The notes beneath the pieces are model-generated. The model searched no databases, had not been told where the DNA came from, and saw nothing but the letters and a program-made list of their open reading frames with translations. The position numbers were made by a program, and so were the translations under genes. 64,000 nucleotides of DNA from Neptunomonas concharum (GTDB lineage: Bacteria; Pseudomonadota; Gammaproteobacteria; Pseudomonadales; Balneatricaceae): assembly GCF_008630635.1 (NCBI RefSeq), contig NZ_CP043869.1, positions 2,143,160-2,207,159 of the forward strand, given 5' to 3'. The first letter of the stretch is position 1; each line of letters begins with the position of its first letter. Shown here in pieces: positions 7,751 to 16,692 of the stretch.

Positions 7751-8790
7751 GACTCCGGCGTAGATCGGTAACTTTGCTTGCGTTTTAATTGATAAGCCCT
7801 GACGGCTCTATTATGGTCTTTAAGTGATGCGGAAAACTGATGAGTGCCATCACCTTTCGCTACAAAATAGAGCCATTTACCCACCTCTGGATTTAATGCA
7901 GCCTGAATCGCTTCTGGTCCCACCATTGCAATCGGCGTAGGCGGTAGCCCCTCTATTGTATAGGTATTGTAAGGGGTCGGTGTTCGTAAATCCTTGCGTG
8001 TAATATTACCCTGATATTTATCCCCCATACCATAAATCACGGTAGGATCGGTTTGCAACTTCATACCGATATTTAAACGCTTTACAAACACACCAGCAAT
8101 AACAGGTCTCTCTTCAGGTACGGCAGTCTCTTTCTCTACTATTGATGCCATAACCAAAGCGTCATAAGGAGTTGCGTAAGGTAGGTCTTTATTTCGCTTT
8201 TCCCATAAAGAACGCAACAAGTCCTGCTGAGCACGATAGCTACGCTTAAGAATATCTAGATCGCTTGTACCTCTTTCAGCACCATAGGTTTCTGCCAAAA
8301 ACAGACCTTCAGGGTGAAGCTCTTTAGCACCAATCGCCTCCAGTATCTCCCTATCACTTTTATCACTCAGTTCGATCGCTAGGATATCAGAGTGTTTCTC
8401 AAGCGCTTGCCTGACCTGAGCAAAGGTACTGCCTTCGATAATTGTAAAATAATGCTGAACACTTTTGCCCGACACGAATAACATTAAAAGCGACTTAGGC
8501 GTCATATTCTCATCAATACGGTACTCACCTGCTTTCACTTGATGGCTAAGTTTCTCTAAGGTCGCAAAAATTTTAAAATAAAGCGGCTTAGTGATAATAC
8601 CTTCACCTTCCAACTTCATTAGCAGTTGATTAAAAGAACTTCCTTTAGGCACGATAAATGAGGAAACAGGCTCTGAAAGTACTAGAGGGGATTTAATATA
8701 ACGATTCATATCCTGCCACAGCCAATACGCAACGGTCATAGCCACCAGTAACAGAACAACAGATAATTTCAACAAAGCTTTCAAACGCAA
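7747..8790 (-). CDS. mltG: Endolytic murein transglycosylase MltG
   Basis: This 347-aa inner-membrane protein has one N-terminal transmembrane helix (about residues 8-24) and a periplasmic YceG domain. It cleaves nascent glycan strands endolytically and so limits peptidoglycan strand length. The catalytic Glu lies in MASIVEKET, and the conserved RLNIGMKLQTDPTVIYG and PYNTYTIEGLPPTPI stretches follow. It overlaps the 3' end of pabC by about 10 nt and couples to tmk, as in E. coli and Pseudomonas. Confidence 0.93.
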   Translation of the reverse strand: MRLKALLKLSVVLLLVAMTVAYWLWQDMNRYIKSPLVLSEPVSSFIVPKGSSFNQLLMKLEGEGIITKPLYFKIFATLEKLSHQVKAGEYRIDENMTPKSLLMLFVSGKSVQHYFTIIEGSTFAQVRQALEKHSDILAIELSDKSDREILEAIGAKELHPEGLFLAETYGAERGTSDLDILKRSYRAQQDLLRSLWEKRNKDLPYATPYDALVMASIVEKETAVPEERPVIAGVFVKRLNIGMKLQTDPTVIYGMGDKYQGNITRKDLRTPTPYNTYTIEGLPPTPIAMVGPEAIQAALNPEVGKWLYFVAKGDGTHQFSASLKDHNRAVRAYQLKRKQSYRSTPES

Positions 8791-9632
8791 TATTCCTTTT
8801 CAAGCAACGACTGTAATGTTTGAGTGAGCCTTCCTACCGGCCATGTTGTGTTTCCCAAGCGAACGATAGGGCAGATGTTTATCACCGAGTTACATAGGAA
8901 AACTTCGGTAGACTGAAGTAGATCATCTAAACGATAACGCTCTTCACGGGTCTGAATACCCTCTTTCTGCGCGATTTTCAATACAGCCTGCCTTACAACA
9001 CCGACTATGCCGCACCGGTCTAATAGCGGTGTGTGCAAAACACTATCACGAATAAAGAACAGATTGCTCATCGTACCTTCTACCAGAAAGCCCTCAGTGT
9101 CCATCATCAGCCCTTCAGCAATAAATGGATCATCCCACTCCCCTCGGGCTATAACCTGTTCCAGTCGATTAAGGTGCTTAATTCCAGCAAGTAAGGGGTT
9201 AATGGATAGAGGGGTCTTACATGTACGTACTGAAATTCCATGCCGTGATTGCTGAGACCAATCCGGTGCACTGCTTATTTGGCTAACAGTGGTAGTAGGA
9301 TTATCAGGTGTAGGAAAGTAACCCCGAAGACCTTCTCCGCGCGTAACTATGACCTTAAACACCCCATGAGCATACTTAGCGTTATCGACAGTCGTCAGTA
9401 ATACCTGAAAATCCGCTTCAATTCGTTGGCGCAAACCTTCAGTAGAGATTCCAAGGCGGATACACCCATGATGGAGCCGTTGTATATGATCATCCCATAA
9501 CAGTGCTCTACCCTTTCGAATCTGAATAGTCTCAAACAAACCATCTCCGTAACTAAGACCACGGTCAGCGGCAGATACCGAGGAGGAAAATTGTCCATTG
9601 ACTAATATTGCAGCAGAACGAATAGCGCCCAT
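8781..9632 (-). CDS. pabC: Aminodeoxychorismate lyase (4-amino-4-deoxychorismate lyase)
   Basis: This PLP enzyme of fold type IV converts 4-amino-4-deoxychorismate to p-aminobenzoate and pyruvate for folate synthesis. SxADRGLSYGDGLFETI at the N-terminus, the PLP lysine in GIKHLNRLEQV, and LVEGTMSNLFF near the end are typical. I set the start at the ATG at 9632 (MGAIRSAAILVNG); an ATG at 9671 would place the stem-loop at 9647-9668 inside the coding region and add 13 residues absent from the family. The Shine-Dalgarno is weak (AGG adjacent to the ATG), so expression may depend on coupling to fabF. Confidence 0.88.
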   Translation of the reverse strand: MGAIRSAAILVNGQFSSSVSAADRGLSYGDGLFETIQIRKGRALLWDDHIQRLHHGCIRLGISTEGLRQRIEADFQVLLTTVDNAKYAHGVFKVIVTRGEGLRGYFPTPDNPTTTVSQISSAPDWSQQSRHGISVRTCKTPLSINPLLAGIKHLNRLEQVIARGEWDDPFIAEGLMMDTEGFLVEGTMSNLFFIRDSVLHTPLLDRCGIVGVVRQAVLKIAQKEGIQTREERYRLDDLLQSTEVFLCNSVINICPIVRLGNTTWPVGRLTQTLQSLLEKEYCV

Positions 9633-9646
9633 CCTATGAAATAGCG

Positions 9647-9668
9647 ATAAGGGCCTTACGGCCCTTAT
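9647..9668 (-). other. Intercistronic stem-loop between fabF and pabC
   Basis: A perfect 9-bp inverted repeat ATAAGGGCC / GGCCCTTAT with a 4-nt loop starts 2 nt after the fabF stop. No T-run follows on the coding strand, so it looks more like an mRNA-stabilising or attenuating hairpin than a full terminator. Confidence 0.6.
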
Positions 9669-9670
9669 CA

Positions 9671-10909
9671 TCAGATTTTACGGAAAACCAGTGTGCCATT
9701 CGTACCACCAAACCCAAAAGAGTTAGAAGCGGTAGCCTCAATCTCACACGTTTGCGCTTGATGGGGGACGTAATTCAGGTCACACCCGTCAGATGGGTTG
9801 TCCAAATTAATCGTTGGAGGAGCTACCTGGTCTCGAATAGCTAGAATCGAGAAGATCGCTTCAACCGCCCCAGCAGCGCCTAATAGGTGTCCAATCATCG
9901 ATTTGGTAGAGCTCATTCGAACATTCGCAACGGATGATCCAAAAACCAACTTCGCTGCATTCGTTTCAGCTAGGTCTCCAGCCGGAGTCGAGGTGCCGTG
10001 CGCATTGATATACTGCACCTGATCAGGATTCAGGCCCGCATCACGAATAGCATTCGCCATCGAGCTTGCTGCACCTTCGCCCGTTTCGGGAGGTGCTGTC
10101 ATATGATGCGCATCATCGCTCATACCAAAACCTACCAATTCACAGTAAATCTGAGCGCCTCGTGCTTTGGCATGTTCATACTCTTCAATAACAACAACAC
10201 CGGCACCATCACCTAGTACAAATCCATCACGATCTCTATCCCAAGGACGGCTGGCACGTTGTGGCTCATCGTTACGAGTCGAAAGCGCCCTCGCAGCACC
10301 AAAGCCCCCAACACCCAGCTCTGTCGTCGCCATCTCCGCACCACCGGCCAACATAACATCTGCATCACCATACTGAATCATACGCATTGCCGAACCAATA
10401 TTGTGCGTACCCGTTGTACAAGCGGTAGTGATAGCGATATTTGGCCCTTTGAATCCATATTGAATTGCCAAGTTGCCCGATATCATATTGATGATACTAC
10501 CAGGTACAAAGAAGGGGGATATACGTCGTGGGCTGCTGGTTTTCAGGGTATTGTAAGTGCTTTCGATTAGGCTTAAGCCGCCAATGCCAGAGCCAATAGC
10601 ACAACCGATACGGCTTGCGTTTGCATCAGTCACCTCGATACCTGAATCCTTGATCGCTTGAGATGCAGCCGCCATACCATACTGGATAAAGAGATCCATT
10701 TTTCGGGCATCCTTCGGGCTCATATATTCCGAGACATCGAAGTTTTTAACCGAAGCAGAGAAACGTGTAGAAAACTGGGAAGCATCAAAATGCTCGATCG
10801 CTGCAGCGCCACTTTTTCCAGCGAGAATACTCTCCCAAGTACCCGTAACAGTGTTACCTACCGGTGTCAACATACCTAATCCGGTAACTACCACCCTTCT
10901 TCGAGACAT
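9671..10909 (-). CDS. fabF: Beta-ketoacyl-ACP synthase II (FabF)
   Basis: This 412-aa condensing enzyme elongates acyl-ACP with malonyl-ACP; FabF is the temperature-sensitive step towards cis-vaccenate in E. coli. The Cys-His-His triad is present: Cys in [12 protein letters not shown], His in [11 protein letters not shown], and His in [22 protein letters not shown] closure near the C-terminus ([13 protein letters not shown]) is intact. It follows acpP with a hairpin between them, the usual acpP-fabF arrangement. Confidence 0.95.
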   Translation of the reverse strand: MSRRRVVVTGLGMLTPVGNTVTGTWESILAGKSGAAAIEHFDASQFSTRFSASVKNFDVSEYMSPKDARKMDLFIQYGMAAASQAIKDSGIEVTDANASRIGCAIGSGIGGLSLIESTYNTLKTSSPRRISPFFVPGSIINMISGNLAIQYGFKGPNIAITTACTTGTHNIGSAMRMIQYGDADVMLAGGAEMATTELGVGGFGAARALSTRNDEPQRASRPWDRDRDGFVLGDGAGVVVIEEYEHAKARGAQIYCELVGFGMSDDAHHMTAPPETGEGAASSMANAIRDAGLNPDQVQYINAHGTSTPAGDLAETNAAKLVFGSSVANVRMSSTKSMIGHLLGAAGAVEAIFSILAIRDQVAPPTINLDNPSDGCDLNYVPHQAQTCEIEATASNSFGFGGTNGTLVFRKI

Positions 10910-10942
10910 AACGTCACTCCAGTCTAAAATCTATAGAAATAG

Positions 10943-10977
10943 AAAAGCCGCACTCTACGGAATAGATGCGGCTTTTC
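10943..10977 (-). terminator. Attenuator/terminator between acpP and fabF
   Basis: On the minus strand AAAGCCGCA pairs with TGCGGCTTT and is followed by a T-rich run (TTTTCTATTTCTATAG). It would trim acpP transcripts and lower fabF expression relative to the abundant carrier protein. Confidence 0.7.
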
Positions 10978-11007
10978 GGTCAAACCTTGATCTCAATGAC
11001 GAGTCGA

Positions 11008-11241
11008 TTACTGATGAGCGTTTACGTAATCGATTGCTAGCTGAACAGTTGTGATCTTTTCAGCTTCTTCATCAGGAATCTCAGTTTCGAACTCTTCTTC
11101 CAGAGCCATAACCAACTCAACGGTATCCAGAGAATCAGCACCTAAGTCTTCAACAAAAGAAGCTTCGTTAGTTACTTCTTCTTCTTTAACACCCAGCTGT
11201 TCCGCGATGATCTTCTTAACGCGCTCTTCAATATTGCTCAT
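11008..11241 (-). CDS. acpP: Acyl carrier protein
   Basis: This small acidic protein (77 aa) carries growing acyl chains on a 4'-phosphopantetheine attached to Ser37 in the motif DSLD (residues 36-39, within [11 protein letters not shown]). Four-helix ACP features and length are standard. It is central to fatty acid, lipid A and lipoate synthesis. The gene lies between fabG and fabF with a promoter-like sequence of its own upstream and a hairpin downstream. Confidence 0.97.
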   Translation of the reverse strand: MSNIEERVKKIIAEQLGVKEEEVTNEASFVEDLGADSLDTVELVMALEEEFETEIPDEEAEKITTVQLAIDYVNAHQ

Positions 11242-11337
11242 AACTCTTCCTATCTTTTTATCAACCCTTCACACCGAAGGTACGAAATCGTGATTTTATT
11301 AGAACCAACCCTGCCTTAGCAAGGAGGTGTGTTTAAA

Positions 11338-11365
11338 TTCATATCAGCTGACGGCCAATTATCAA
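11338..11365 (-). promoter_or_regulatory. Candidate sigma-70 promoter for acpP
   Basis: On the minus strand TTGATA (11365-11360) and TATGAA (11343-11338) are separated by 16 nt, about 97 nt before the acpP start in the 167-nt fabG-acpP gap. Prediction by eye only. Confidence 0.45.
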
Positions 11366-11408
11366 CAAATCGCCGAAAAAAACAATTCTTTCAGTCAAAT
11401 ACTCTGAT

Positions 11409-12152
11409 TTAACTCATGTACATGCCGCCATTCACCTGAATAGACTCACCGGTAACATACGCCCCACCTTCGCTGGCAAGAAATCCGATGACCGATGCAA
11501 CCTCTTCTGGACGTCCCAGACGATTCATAGGAATCTGTGATTGCAGAGCCGCTTTGTGCTCCTCTGGAAGGCCACTGGTCATATCTGTATCAATAAATCC
11601 AGGTGCCACACAATTCACTGTAATATTACGCGAACCGATTTCCCTTGCTAAAGCGCGAGTGAAACCTTCCATTCCTGATTTTGCAGCAGCATAGTTAGCT
11701 TGACCGGCATTACCCATAGAAGCCACGACAGAGCTGACACTGATGATACGCCCCCAGCGCGCTTTTGTCATACCACGCAAGCAAGCTTTTACGACCCTAT
11801 AGACAGAAGTCAAATTAGTGTTAAGAACAGAATCCCATTCATCATCTTTCATGCGCATCATGATGTTATCACGCGTGATGCCTGCATTATTGACGAGAAT
11901 CGCAACAGGTCCAAACGTTTCCTGTATGGATTTAACGACAGATTCCACCGACTCTGCGCAAGAAACATCTAACGTCAGTCCACGCCCTTGAATGCCTGCT
12001 TCAGCAAGGTAGTCACTAATAGACTGTGCCCCTGTATCACTGGTTGCCGTGCCTACCACGACTGCACCTTGACGACCCAACTCAAGCGCAATCGCCTTAC
12101 CAATACCACGTGTCGCACCTGTTACCAGCGCAACTTTACCCTCAATACTCAT
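11409..12152 (-). CDS. fabG: 3-oxoacyl-ACP reductase FabG
   Basis: This short-chain dehydrogenase of 247 aa reduces 3-oxoacyl-ACP to 3-hydroxyacyl-ACP with NADPH. The TGATRGIGKAIA nucleotide motif, NNAGITRDN, and the catalytic Ser and YAAAK (in GQANYAAAKSGMEGF) are present, and VNCVAPGFIDTDMT is characteristic. Context (fabD upstream by 13 nt, acpP downstream) makes FabG rather than a generic SDR nearly certain. Confidence 0.95.
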   Translation of the reverse strand: MSIEGKVALVTGATRGIGKAIALELGRQGAVVVGTATSDTGAQSISDYLAEAGIQGRGLTLDVSCAESVESVVKSIQETFGPVAILVNNAGITRDNIMMRMKDDEWDSVLNTNLTSVYRVVKACLRGMTKARWGRIISVSSVVASMGNAGQANYAAAKSGMEGFTRALAREIGSRNITVNCVAPGFIDTDMTSGLPEEHKAALQSQIPMNRLGRPEEVASVIGFLASEGGAYVTGESIQVNGGMYMS

Positions 12153-12165
12153 CGTGTATTCCTTC

Positions 12166-13098
12166 TCAAAGTGTCAAAGCAGCGTCGAGACCCGCTGGTT
12201 CATTAATAGCCTGCACCACTAATGCTTTATGAATTTTCTTATTTAAGCCAGATAGCACTTTACCCGGACCGCACTCCAGAGTGATATCAACACCCTGATC
12301 TACCATGGACTGTACACTGTTCGTCCACAATACAGGACTATAAAGCTGCGTCAAAAGGTTAGCCTTAAGCACCTCAATGCTGCTTGGTACGGATGCAGAC
12401 ACATTTTGAATCACAGGAATACTGGGCATTGTTACCTCAATAGCAGCCAATGCGTCAGCCAACTGCTCGGCAGCAGGCTTCATTAAGGCACAATGTGATG
12501 GAACGCTCACCGCCAAAGGGATTGCACGTTTAGCACCCGCCGCTTTACAGGCGACAATGGCACGATCAACCGCATCTTTTTCACCTGCGATAACCACCTG
12601 CCCTGGGCAGTTGTAGTTTACAGGGGATACTATCTGTCCTTCTTGAGCAGACTCACAAGCTGCCACAATCGCATCATCTGCTAACCCAAGAATGGCCGCC
12701 ATTGCACCACTGCCTTCTGCAACAGCCTGTTGCATAAACTCACCACGCAGCCGTACTAAGTTAACACCATCTACCAATGAAATAGCACCTGCACACACCA
12801 ACGCAGTGTACTCACCTAAGCTATGTCCGGCCATCATTACCGGTTGTTTTCCACCCTTTTCCTGCCAAAGCCGCCATAATGCTACGCCTGCGGTCAAAAG
12901 AGCAGGTTGGGTTTTATCTGTCTGGTTTAATTCAGCTTCAGGCCCTTGTTGAACTAGGTTCCACAAGTCATATCCCAAAACGCCGGAAGCTTCCGAGAAA
13001 GTCGCTTGAATAATTGGGTTTTCAGACGCCAAATCAGCCAACATCCCCAAATGTTGGGAGCCTTGGCCCGGAAAAACAAATGCAACAGACTGCGACAT
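12166..13098 (-). CDS. fabD: Malonyl-CoA:ACP transacylase (FabD)
   Basis: It transfers malonyl groups from CoA to ACP to supply the elongation cycle. The nucleophilic serine lies in GHSLGEYTAL, the catalytic His in VPSHCALM, and FPGQGSQ is at the N-terminus. The start is placed at the ATG at 13098 (MSQSVAFVFPGQG) because GAGGGC lies 6 nt upstream; an in-frame start at 13116 adds six residues. Length is 310 aa, normal for the family. Confidence 0.95.
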   Translation of the reverse strand: MSQSVAFVFPGQGSQHLGMLADLASENPIIQATFSEASGVLGYDLWNLVQQGPEAELNQTDKTQPALLTAGVALWRLWQEKGGKQPVMMAGHSLGEYTALVCAGAISLVDGVNLVRLRGEFMQQAVAEGSGAMAAILGLADDAIVAACESAQEGQIVSPVNYNCPGQVVIAGEKDAVDRAIVACKAAGAKRAIPLAVSVPSHCALMKPAAEQLADALAAIEVTMPSIPVIQNVSASVPSSIEVLKANLLTQLYSPVLWTNSVQSMVDQGVDITLECGPGKVLSGLNKKIHKALVVQAINEPAGLDAALTL

Positions 13099-13196
13099 TA
13101 GATGCCCTCTACTCATTGAACTCTATACACGAACATAATGAATGTTATGCTACAAAAAGGTTGTAGTTTACAATATTAAGCAGGAATTAGAACGCC

Positions 13197-14228
13197 CTAT
13201 TGATCTTTGGACGTGAGATATGAAGCCAACCGCTCACTGATCTTACTGGGTACGTTTTGCTCTACCTCGATAATGGCTTGCTCAAGCGCATAAGCAAAGC
13301 AGTTTTTGTTAGCGCCACCATGGCTCTTCATCACAATACCCTGCAACCCTAACAAAGTAGCCCCATTTCGCCGAGAAGGGTCCATTTGCTCTTGTAACTC
13401 ACGCAATACAGGGTAAGCCAAAAAAGCGAGCAAGCGCCTATATAAGTTTCGCGTAAAGCTTCGACGTACTTTACGAGAGATCAATTTAGCCAACCCTTCA
13501 CTACTTTTTAGTGCGATATTACCAACAAAGCCATCACAAACAATAACATCCGCCTTTCCCGCAAAGACATCATTACCTTCTATAAAACCGATATAATTTA
13601 ACCCTTTCTGCTGACGTATTAGTTCATGGGCTAGGCGTACTTGTTCATTTCCCTTAATAGCTTCTTCACCAATGTTCAAAAGACCAATACGTGCAGGGAC
13701 ACCCTCAAGAGCCTCAAACATAACACTTCCCATAATCGCAAACTGCAGTAAATGCTCCTCGCTGCAATCCACATTAGCCCCCAAATCGAGCATGTAACAA
13801 TGCCCTTGCATCGTTGGCACAGATGCAATAATCGCAGGTCGATCAATACCGGGCTGCATTTTTAAATGCTGACGACCAAACGCCATCAAAGCCCCCGTAT
13901 TTCCCGCACTTACGCAAGCTGCGGCGCTGCCCTCTGCAACCATTTTCACAGCCACAGCCATCGATGAATCCTGACGATGGCGAATAGCAGCCGAAGGCTT
14001 GTCATCCATCTGCACCGAATCACCTGAAGCGACAATTGTTAAGCGAGCTTTGATATCATCAGACAAACGCATACGCCCTAATTGCTTATTCAGCAAATCA
14101 GCTTCGCCGACAAGGAGAATTTCAAGCGCAGGATGTTTTTTTAAAACAGAAGTGCAAGCAGGAAGGGTAACACGGGGACCGAAGTCCCCGCCCATCGCAT
14201 CAACCGATAGAATGACGCGATTTGACAA
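13197..14228 (-). CDS. plsX: Phosphate acyltransferase PlsX
   Basis: PlsX converts acyl-ACP to acyl-phosphate, which PlsY uses to acylate glycerol-3-phosphate. LSVDAMGGDFGP at the N-terminus, CVSAGNTGALM, LDLGANVDC, LLNIGEE and VCDGFVGNIALKSSEG are all family motifs. The start is a TTG at 14228, only 5 nt after the rpmF stop, and no ATG is available upstream; weak initiation next to a highly expressed ribosomal gene probably tunes its dose. Length is 343 aa. Confidence 0.93.
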   Translation of the reverse strand: MSNRVILSVDAMGGDFGPRVTLPACTSVLKKHPALEILLVGEADLLNKQLGRMRLSDDIKARLTIVASGDSVQMDDKPSAAIRHRQDSSMAVAVKMVAEGSAAACVSAGNTGALMAFGRQHLKMQPGIDRPAIIASVPTMQGHCYMLDLGANVDCSEEHLLQFAIMGSVMFEALEGVPARIGLLNIGEEAIKGNEQVRLAHELIRQQKGLNYIGFIEGNDVFAGKADVIVCDGFVGNIALKSSEGLAKLISRKVRRSFTRNLYRRLLAFLAYPVLRELQEQMDPSRRNGATLLGLQGIVMKSHGGANKNCFAYALEQAIIEVEQNVPSKISERLASYLTSKDQ

Positions 14229-14233
14229 CGAAA

Positions 14234-14413
14234 TTATTCGCTATCGTTGTTTACAACCTGACGGCCACGGTAGAAACCGTCAGCTGTCACTTGGTGACGA
14301 CGATGCGTTTCACCAGTTGTTGCGTCTACAGACAAAGTCGGACCAGAAAGTGCATCGTGCGAACGACGCATGTCACGACGTGAACGAGACTTTTTGTTTT
14401 TCTGTACTGCCAT
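14234..14413 (-). CDS. rpmF: 50S ribosomal protein L32 (59 aa)
   Basis: This short gene translates to 59 residues beginning [20 protein letters not shown], with [24 protein letters not shown] and a C-terminal NNDSE. The basic N-terminus and the TGETHRRH block identify L32. The form lacks the four-cysteine zinc site found in some L32 paralogues. It sits between yceD and plsX as in E. coli (yceD-rpmF-plsX). Confidence 0.97.
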   Translation of the reverse strand: MAVQKNKKSRSRRDMRRSHDALSGPTLSVDATTGETHRRHQVTADGFYRGRQVVNNDSE

Positions 14414-14431
14414 GGTTAGCTAACTCCTAAA

Positions 14432-14953
14432 TCATTTCTTATCGGCCTTCAGCTGGGCCAATACGCTGAACGGGTTCGGTTTCTCTATTTCGGCTTCTTT
14501 AGCCATATCCTCATCGCCGAATTGGGTCTGAATACTGCAGTCTGCATGGTATGGAACTAAAGGCAGACTGAGGATCAATTCCTCTTCAACAATGTCCAAC
14601 AATTCGATCTCTTCGTCCTCAACGATCAACGGGTCATAGTATCTAGGCAGTTGTTTTGCCTTATCTTCGTTGAACGCGATAGCCAGATTGAACTCTGCCT
14701 GGACATCGACTTCGACCGGTTCTAGACAACGCTGGCAAGTCATGTGTACACGACCTTTGGCATTGCCTGTAATAATACGGATCCTTAATTCATCCAGAGA
14801 AAAAAGCAAATCGACATCCACAACATCGCTATCTCCACAAAGATAGGACGCCAGACGCGGCATCTTTTCTACACTGGCTGTACCTGTCAACCGTATCTCC
14901 CGCTCAGCAAGCTTTCGCGGGTCAATTATTCTCGGTAAGTTACCGTACGACAT
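14432..14953 (-). CDS. yceD: YceD family protein (DUF177), 23S rRNA accumulation
   Basis: The 173-aa protein contains the DUF177 signature: a CxxC-like CQRC in VHMTCQRCLEP, acidic repeats (LPRYYDPLIVEDEEIELLDIVEEELILSLPLVP), and the terminal NPFSVLAQLK. YceD is linked to normal 23S rRNA levels in E. coli, and plant homologues act in chloroplast rRNA processing. It leads the rpmF-plsX-fab run and is divergent from maf. Confidence 0.9.
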   Translation of the reverse strand: MSYGNLPRIIDPRKLAEREIRLTGTASVEKMPRLASYLCGDSDVVDVDLLFSLDELRIRIITGNAKGRVHMTCQRCLEPVEVDVQAEFNLAIAFNEDKAKQLPRYYDPLIVEDEEIELLDIVEEELILSLPLVPYHADCSIQTQFGDEDMAKEAEIEKPNPFSVLAQLKADKK

Positions 14954-15076
14954 AAGCGCGCAATTCTAGGGCTCTAAGGCCCTCCTGTCAAAGGAAAACG
15001 GGTTCCATTATTAAAAAAAAGCGTTACTATTTTACGCCTTCATTCATAAATAGATAACCCTTTAGGAAAAAGAAAC

Positions 15077-15655
15077 ATGCAGCCTCTGGTTCTGGCCTCA
15101 AGCTCTACTTATCGACATGCCTTGTTGGAAAAGCTTTGTTTGCCCTTTTTATGCGCCAGTCCAGATATTGATGAATCTCAGCAACCCGGAGAAACCGCGC
15201 AACAACTGGTGCTTCGACTTGCCCAATCAAAAGCTGAAGCACTTAAGCACCAATTTCCCGGTGCTCTGATAATCGGTTCAGATCAAGTCGCTGTGCTTGG
15301 CCAACACATATTAGGCAAGCCGGGTACTCGGGAAAATGCTATCCAGCAATTGACAGCCTGTTCAGGAAAAAAGGTTACTTTTCTAACGGGCCTTGCCCTC
15401 CATGATAACCAGTCAGGCAGCACTCAAGTCGATATCGTACCCTTCCATGTGTATTTCAGAACACTAAGCGACTCTCAAATCCAGAGCTATATTGATAGAG
15501 AGTCACCCCTAAACTGTGCAGGAAGTTTCAAATCCGAGGGGTTAGGCATTGCTCTTTTTGAAAAGTTAGAAGGTGAAGACCCTAACGCGCTGATAGGGCT
15601 TCCTTTAATTAAATTAACAACCATGCTGGAAAAAGCGGGCTTGTCAGTTTTGTAA
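15077..15655 (+). CDS. Maf-like nucleotide pyrophosphatase (YceF type)
   Basis: This 192-aa house-cleaning enzyme of the Maf/HAM1-like fold hydrolyses the alpha-beta bond of modified NTPs; the YceF subgroup prefers 7-methyl-GTP. N-terminal LASSSTYRHALLEKL, the catalytic SDQVAVL, and GKPGTRENAIQQL are present. The ATG is preceded by AGGAAAAAG. It is divergent from yceD and convergent with sppA, whose terminator overlaps the 3' end of this gene. Confidence 0.9.
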   Translation: MQPLVLASSSTYRHALLEKLCLPFLCASPDIDESQQPGETAQQLVLRLAQSKAEALKHQFPGALIIGSDQVAVLGQHILGKPGTRENAIQQLTACSGKKVTFLTGLALHDNQSGSTQVDIVPFHVYFRTLSDSQIQSYIDRESPLNCAGSFKSEGLGIALFEKLEGEDPNALIGLPLIKLTTMLEKAGLSVL

Positions 15656-15667
15656 ACTAACAAGCCC
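15637..15667 (-). terminator. Terminator of sppA, overlapping the maf-like 3' end
   Basis: GGGCTTGT and ACAAGCCC pair, with a single mismatch and a further AGTTT/AAACT inner stem. On the minus strand a run GCTTTTTCC follows. The stem spans the stop region of the convergent maf-like gene. Confidence 0.8.
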
Positions 15668-15675
15668 ATTTGCCT

Positions 15676-16692
15676 TTAGCGTATGGATAAACCGTTGCTC
15701 AAACCCAAGCTGGTAGCTACGGTTTTACCGAAAGATACACCTAATCGATCAATCATCTCCTCGAGTCGGGAGACTTTCGGGGAGTAGTTTACTATTTTTT
15801 CGACACCAACAACTTCACGTGCGACATAACTAGTACTCCCCAATCCATCGACCAAGCCCTTCTCCAATGCCTGTTCCCCCGTCCAAACTAGACCCGAGAA
15901 CAACTTAGGATCCTCTTTTAGCTTGTCTCCACGTCCCTTTTTAACCTGATCAATAAACTGCTGGTGCGTTGTATCCAAAACCGACTGCCAGAACACTTTA
16001 TCGCTCTCCTTCATTGGACTAAACGGATCAAGGAAGCCTTTATTGTCACCCGCCGTCATTGCTCGACGTTCAACACCAACTTTATCCATCAGATCAACAA
16101 ACCCAAATCCGCCCGAAATCACTCCGATAGAACCGACCAAGCTAGCTTTATCCGCATAGATTTCATCGGCTGCCGCAGCGATGTAATAAGCGCCTGATGC
16201 ACCTATGTCCATAATGACAGCATATAAAGGCTTTTCAGGGTAAAGCGCGCGCAGACGTTTAACCTCATCGTATACATAACCGGCCTGTACAGGGCTACCA
16301 CCTGGGCTATTAATACGCAAGATAACAGCTTTTGAGTTATCAGCTTCAAAGGCCTCTCGTAGTGACCAAACCAAGCTATCGGCATTAGCCTCTTCTTCTG
16401 CCGAAATAGGGCCCATCACTTCAATAACAGCGGTATGCTCAACATTTTCGCCGGTAATATCATCTGTAATGTTTCTACCCATGAAAAACACTGCTAATAA
16501 CGCAAACAAGTACGCAAACGTTAGTACTTTGAAAAAGATACCCCACCTACGTGCTCGCCTCTGCTCAACAAATAGCCCATTGAGCATCTTTTCTATCAGC
16601 TTCCATTCTTTGCCTGAGCCTTTTTCTCGGGCACGGCTAAGCTCCTTTTCTAAACCACTATCCTGTTGTTCGCCCCAGTGATTATCCGTCAC
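15676..16692 (-). CDS. sppA: S49 family signal peptide peptidase (SppA-like)
   Basis: This short SppA of 338 aa is anchored by one transmembrane helix (about residues 50-70, after a basic RRARRWG) with the protease domain facing the periplasm. It degrades cleaved signal peptides. The nucleophilic Ser lies in DIGASGAYYIA and the general-base Lys in ADKASLVGSIGV; INSPGGSP is also typical. The gene overlaps the HAD phosphatase by 4 nt (ATGA type). Confidence 0.9.
   Translation of the reverse strand: MTDNHWGEQQDSGLEKELSRAREKGSGKEWKLIEKMLNGLFVEQRRARRWGIFFKVLTFAYLFALLAVFFMGRNITDDITGENVEHTAVIEVMGPISAEEEANADSLVWSLREAFEADNSKAVILRINSPGGSPVQAGYVYDEVKRLRALYPEKPLYAVIMDIGASGAYYIAAAADEIYADKASLVGSIGVISGGFGFVDLMDKVGVERRAMTAGDNKGFLDPFSPMKESDKVFWQSVLDTTHQQFIDQVKKGRGDKLKEDPKLFSGLVWTGEQALEKGLVDGLGSTSYVAREVVGVEKIVNYSPKVSRLEEMIDRLGVSFGKTVATSLGLSNGLSIR

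Noticed and set aside
10167..10570. Overlapping plus-strand open frames opposite fabF
   Set aside because: They lie antisense to conserved FabF sequence and encode low-complexity Ser/Thr/Pro-rich products.
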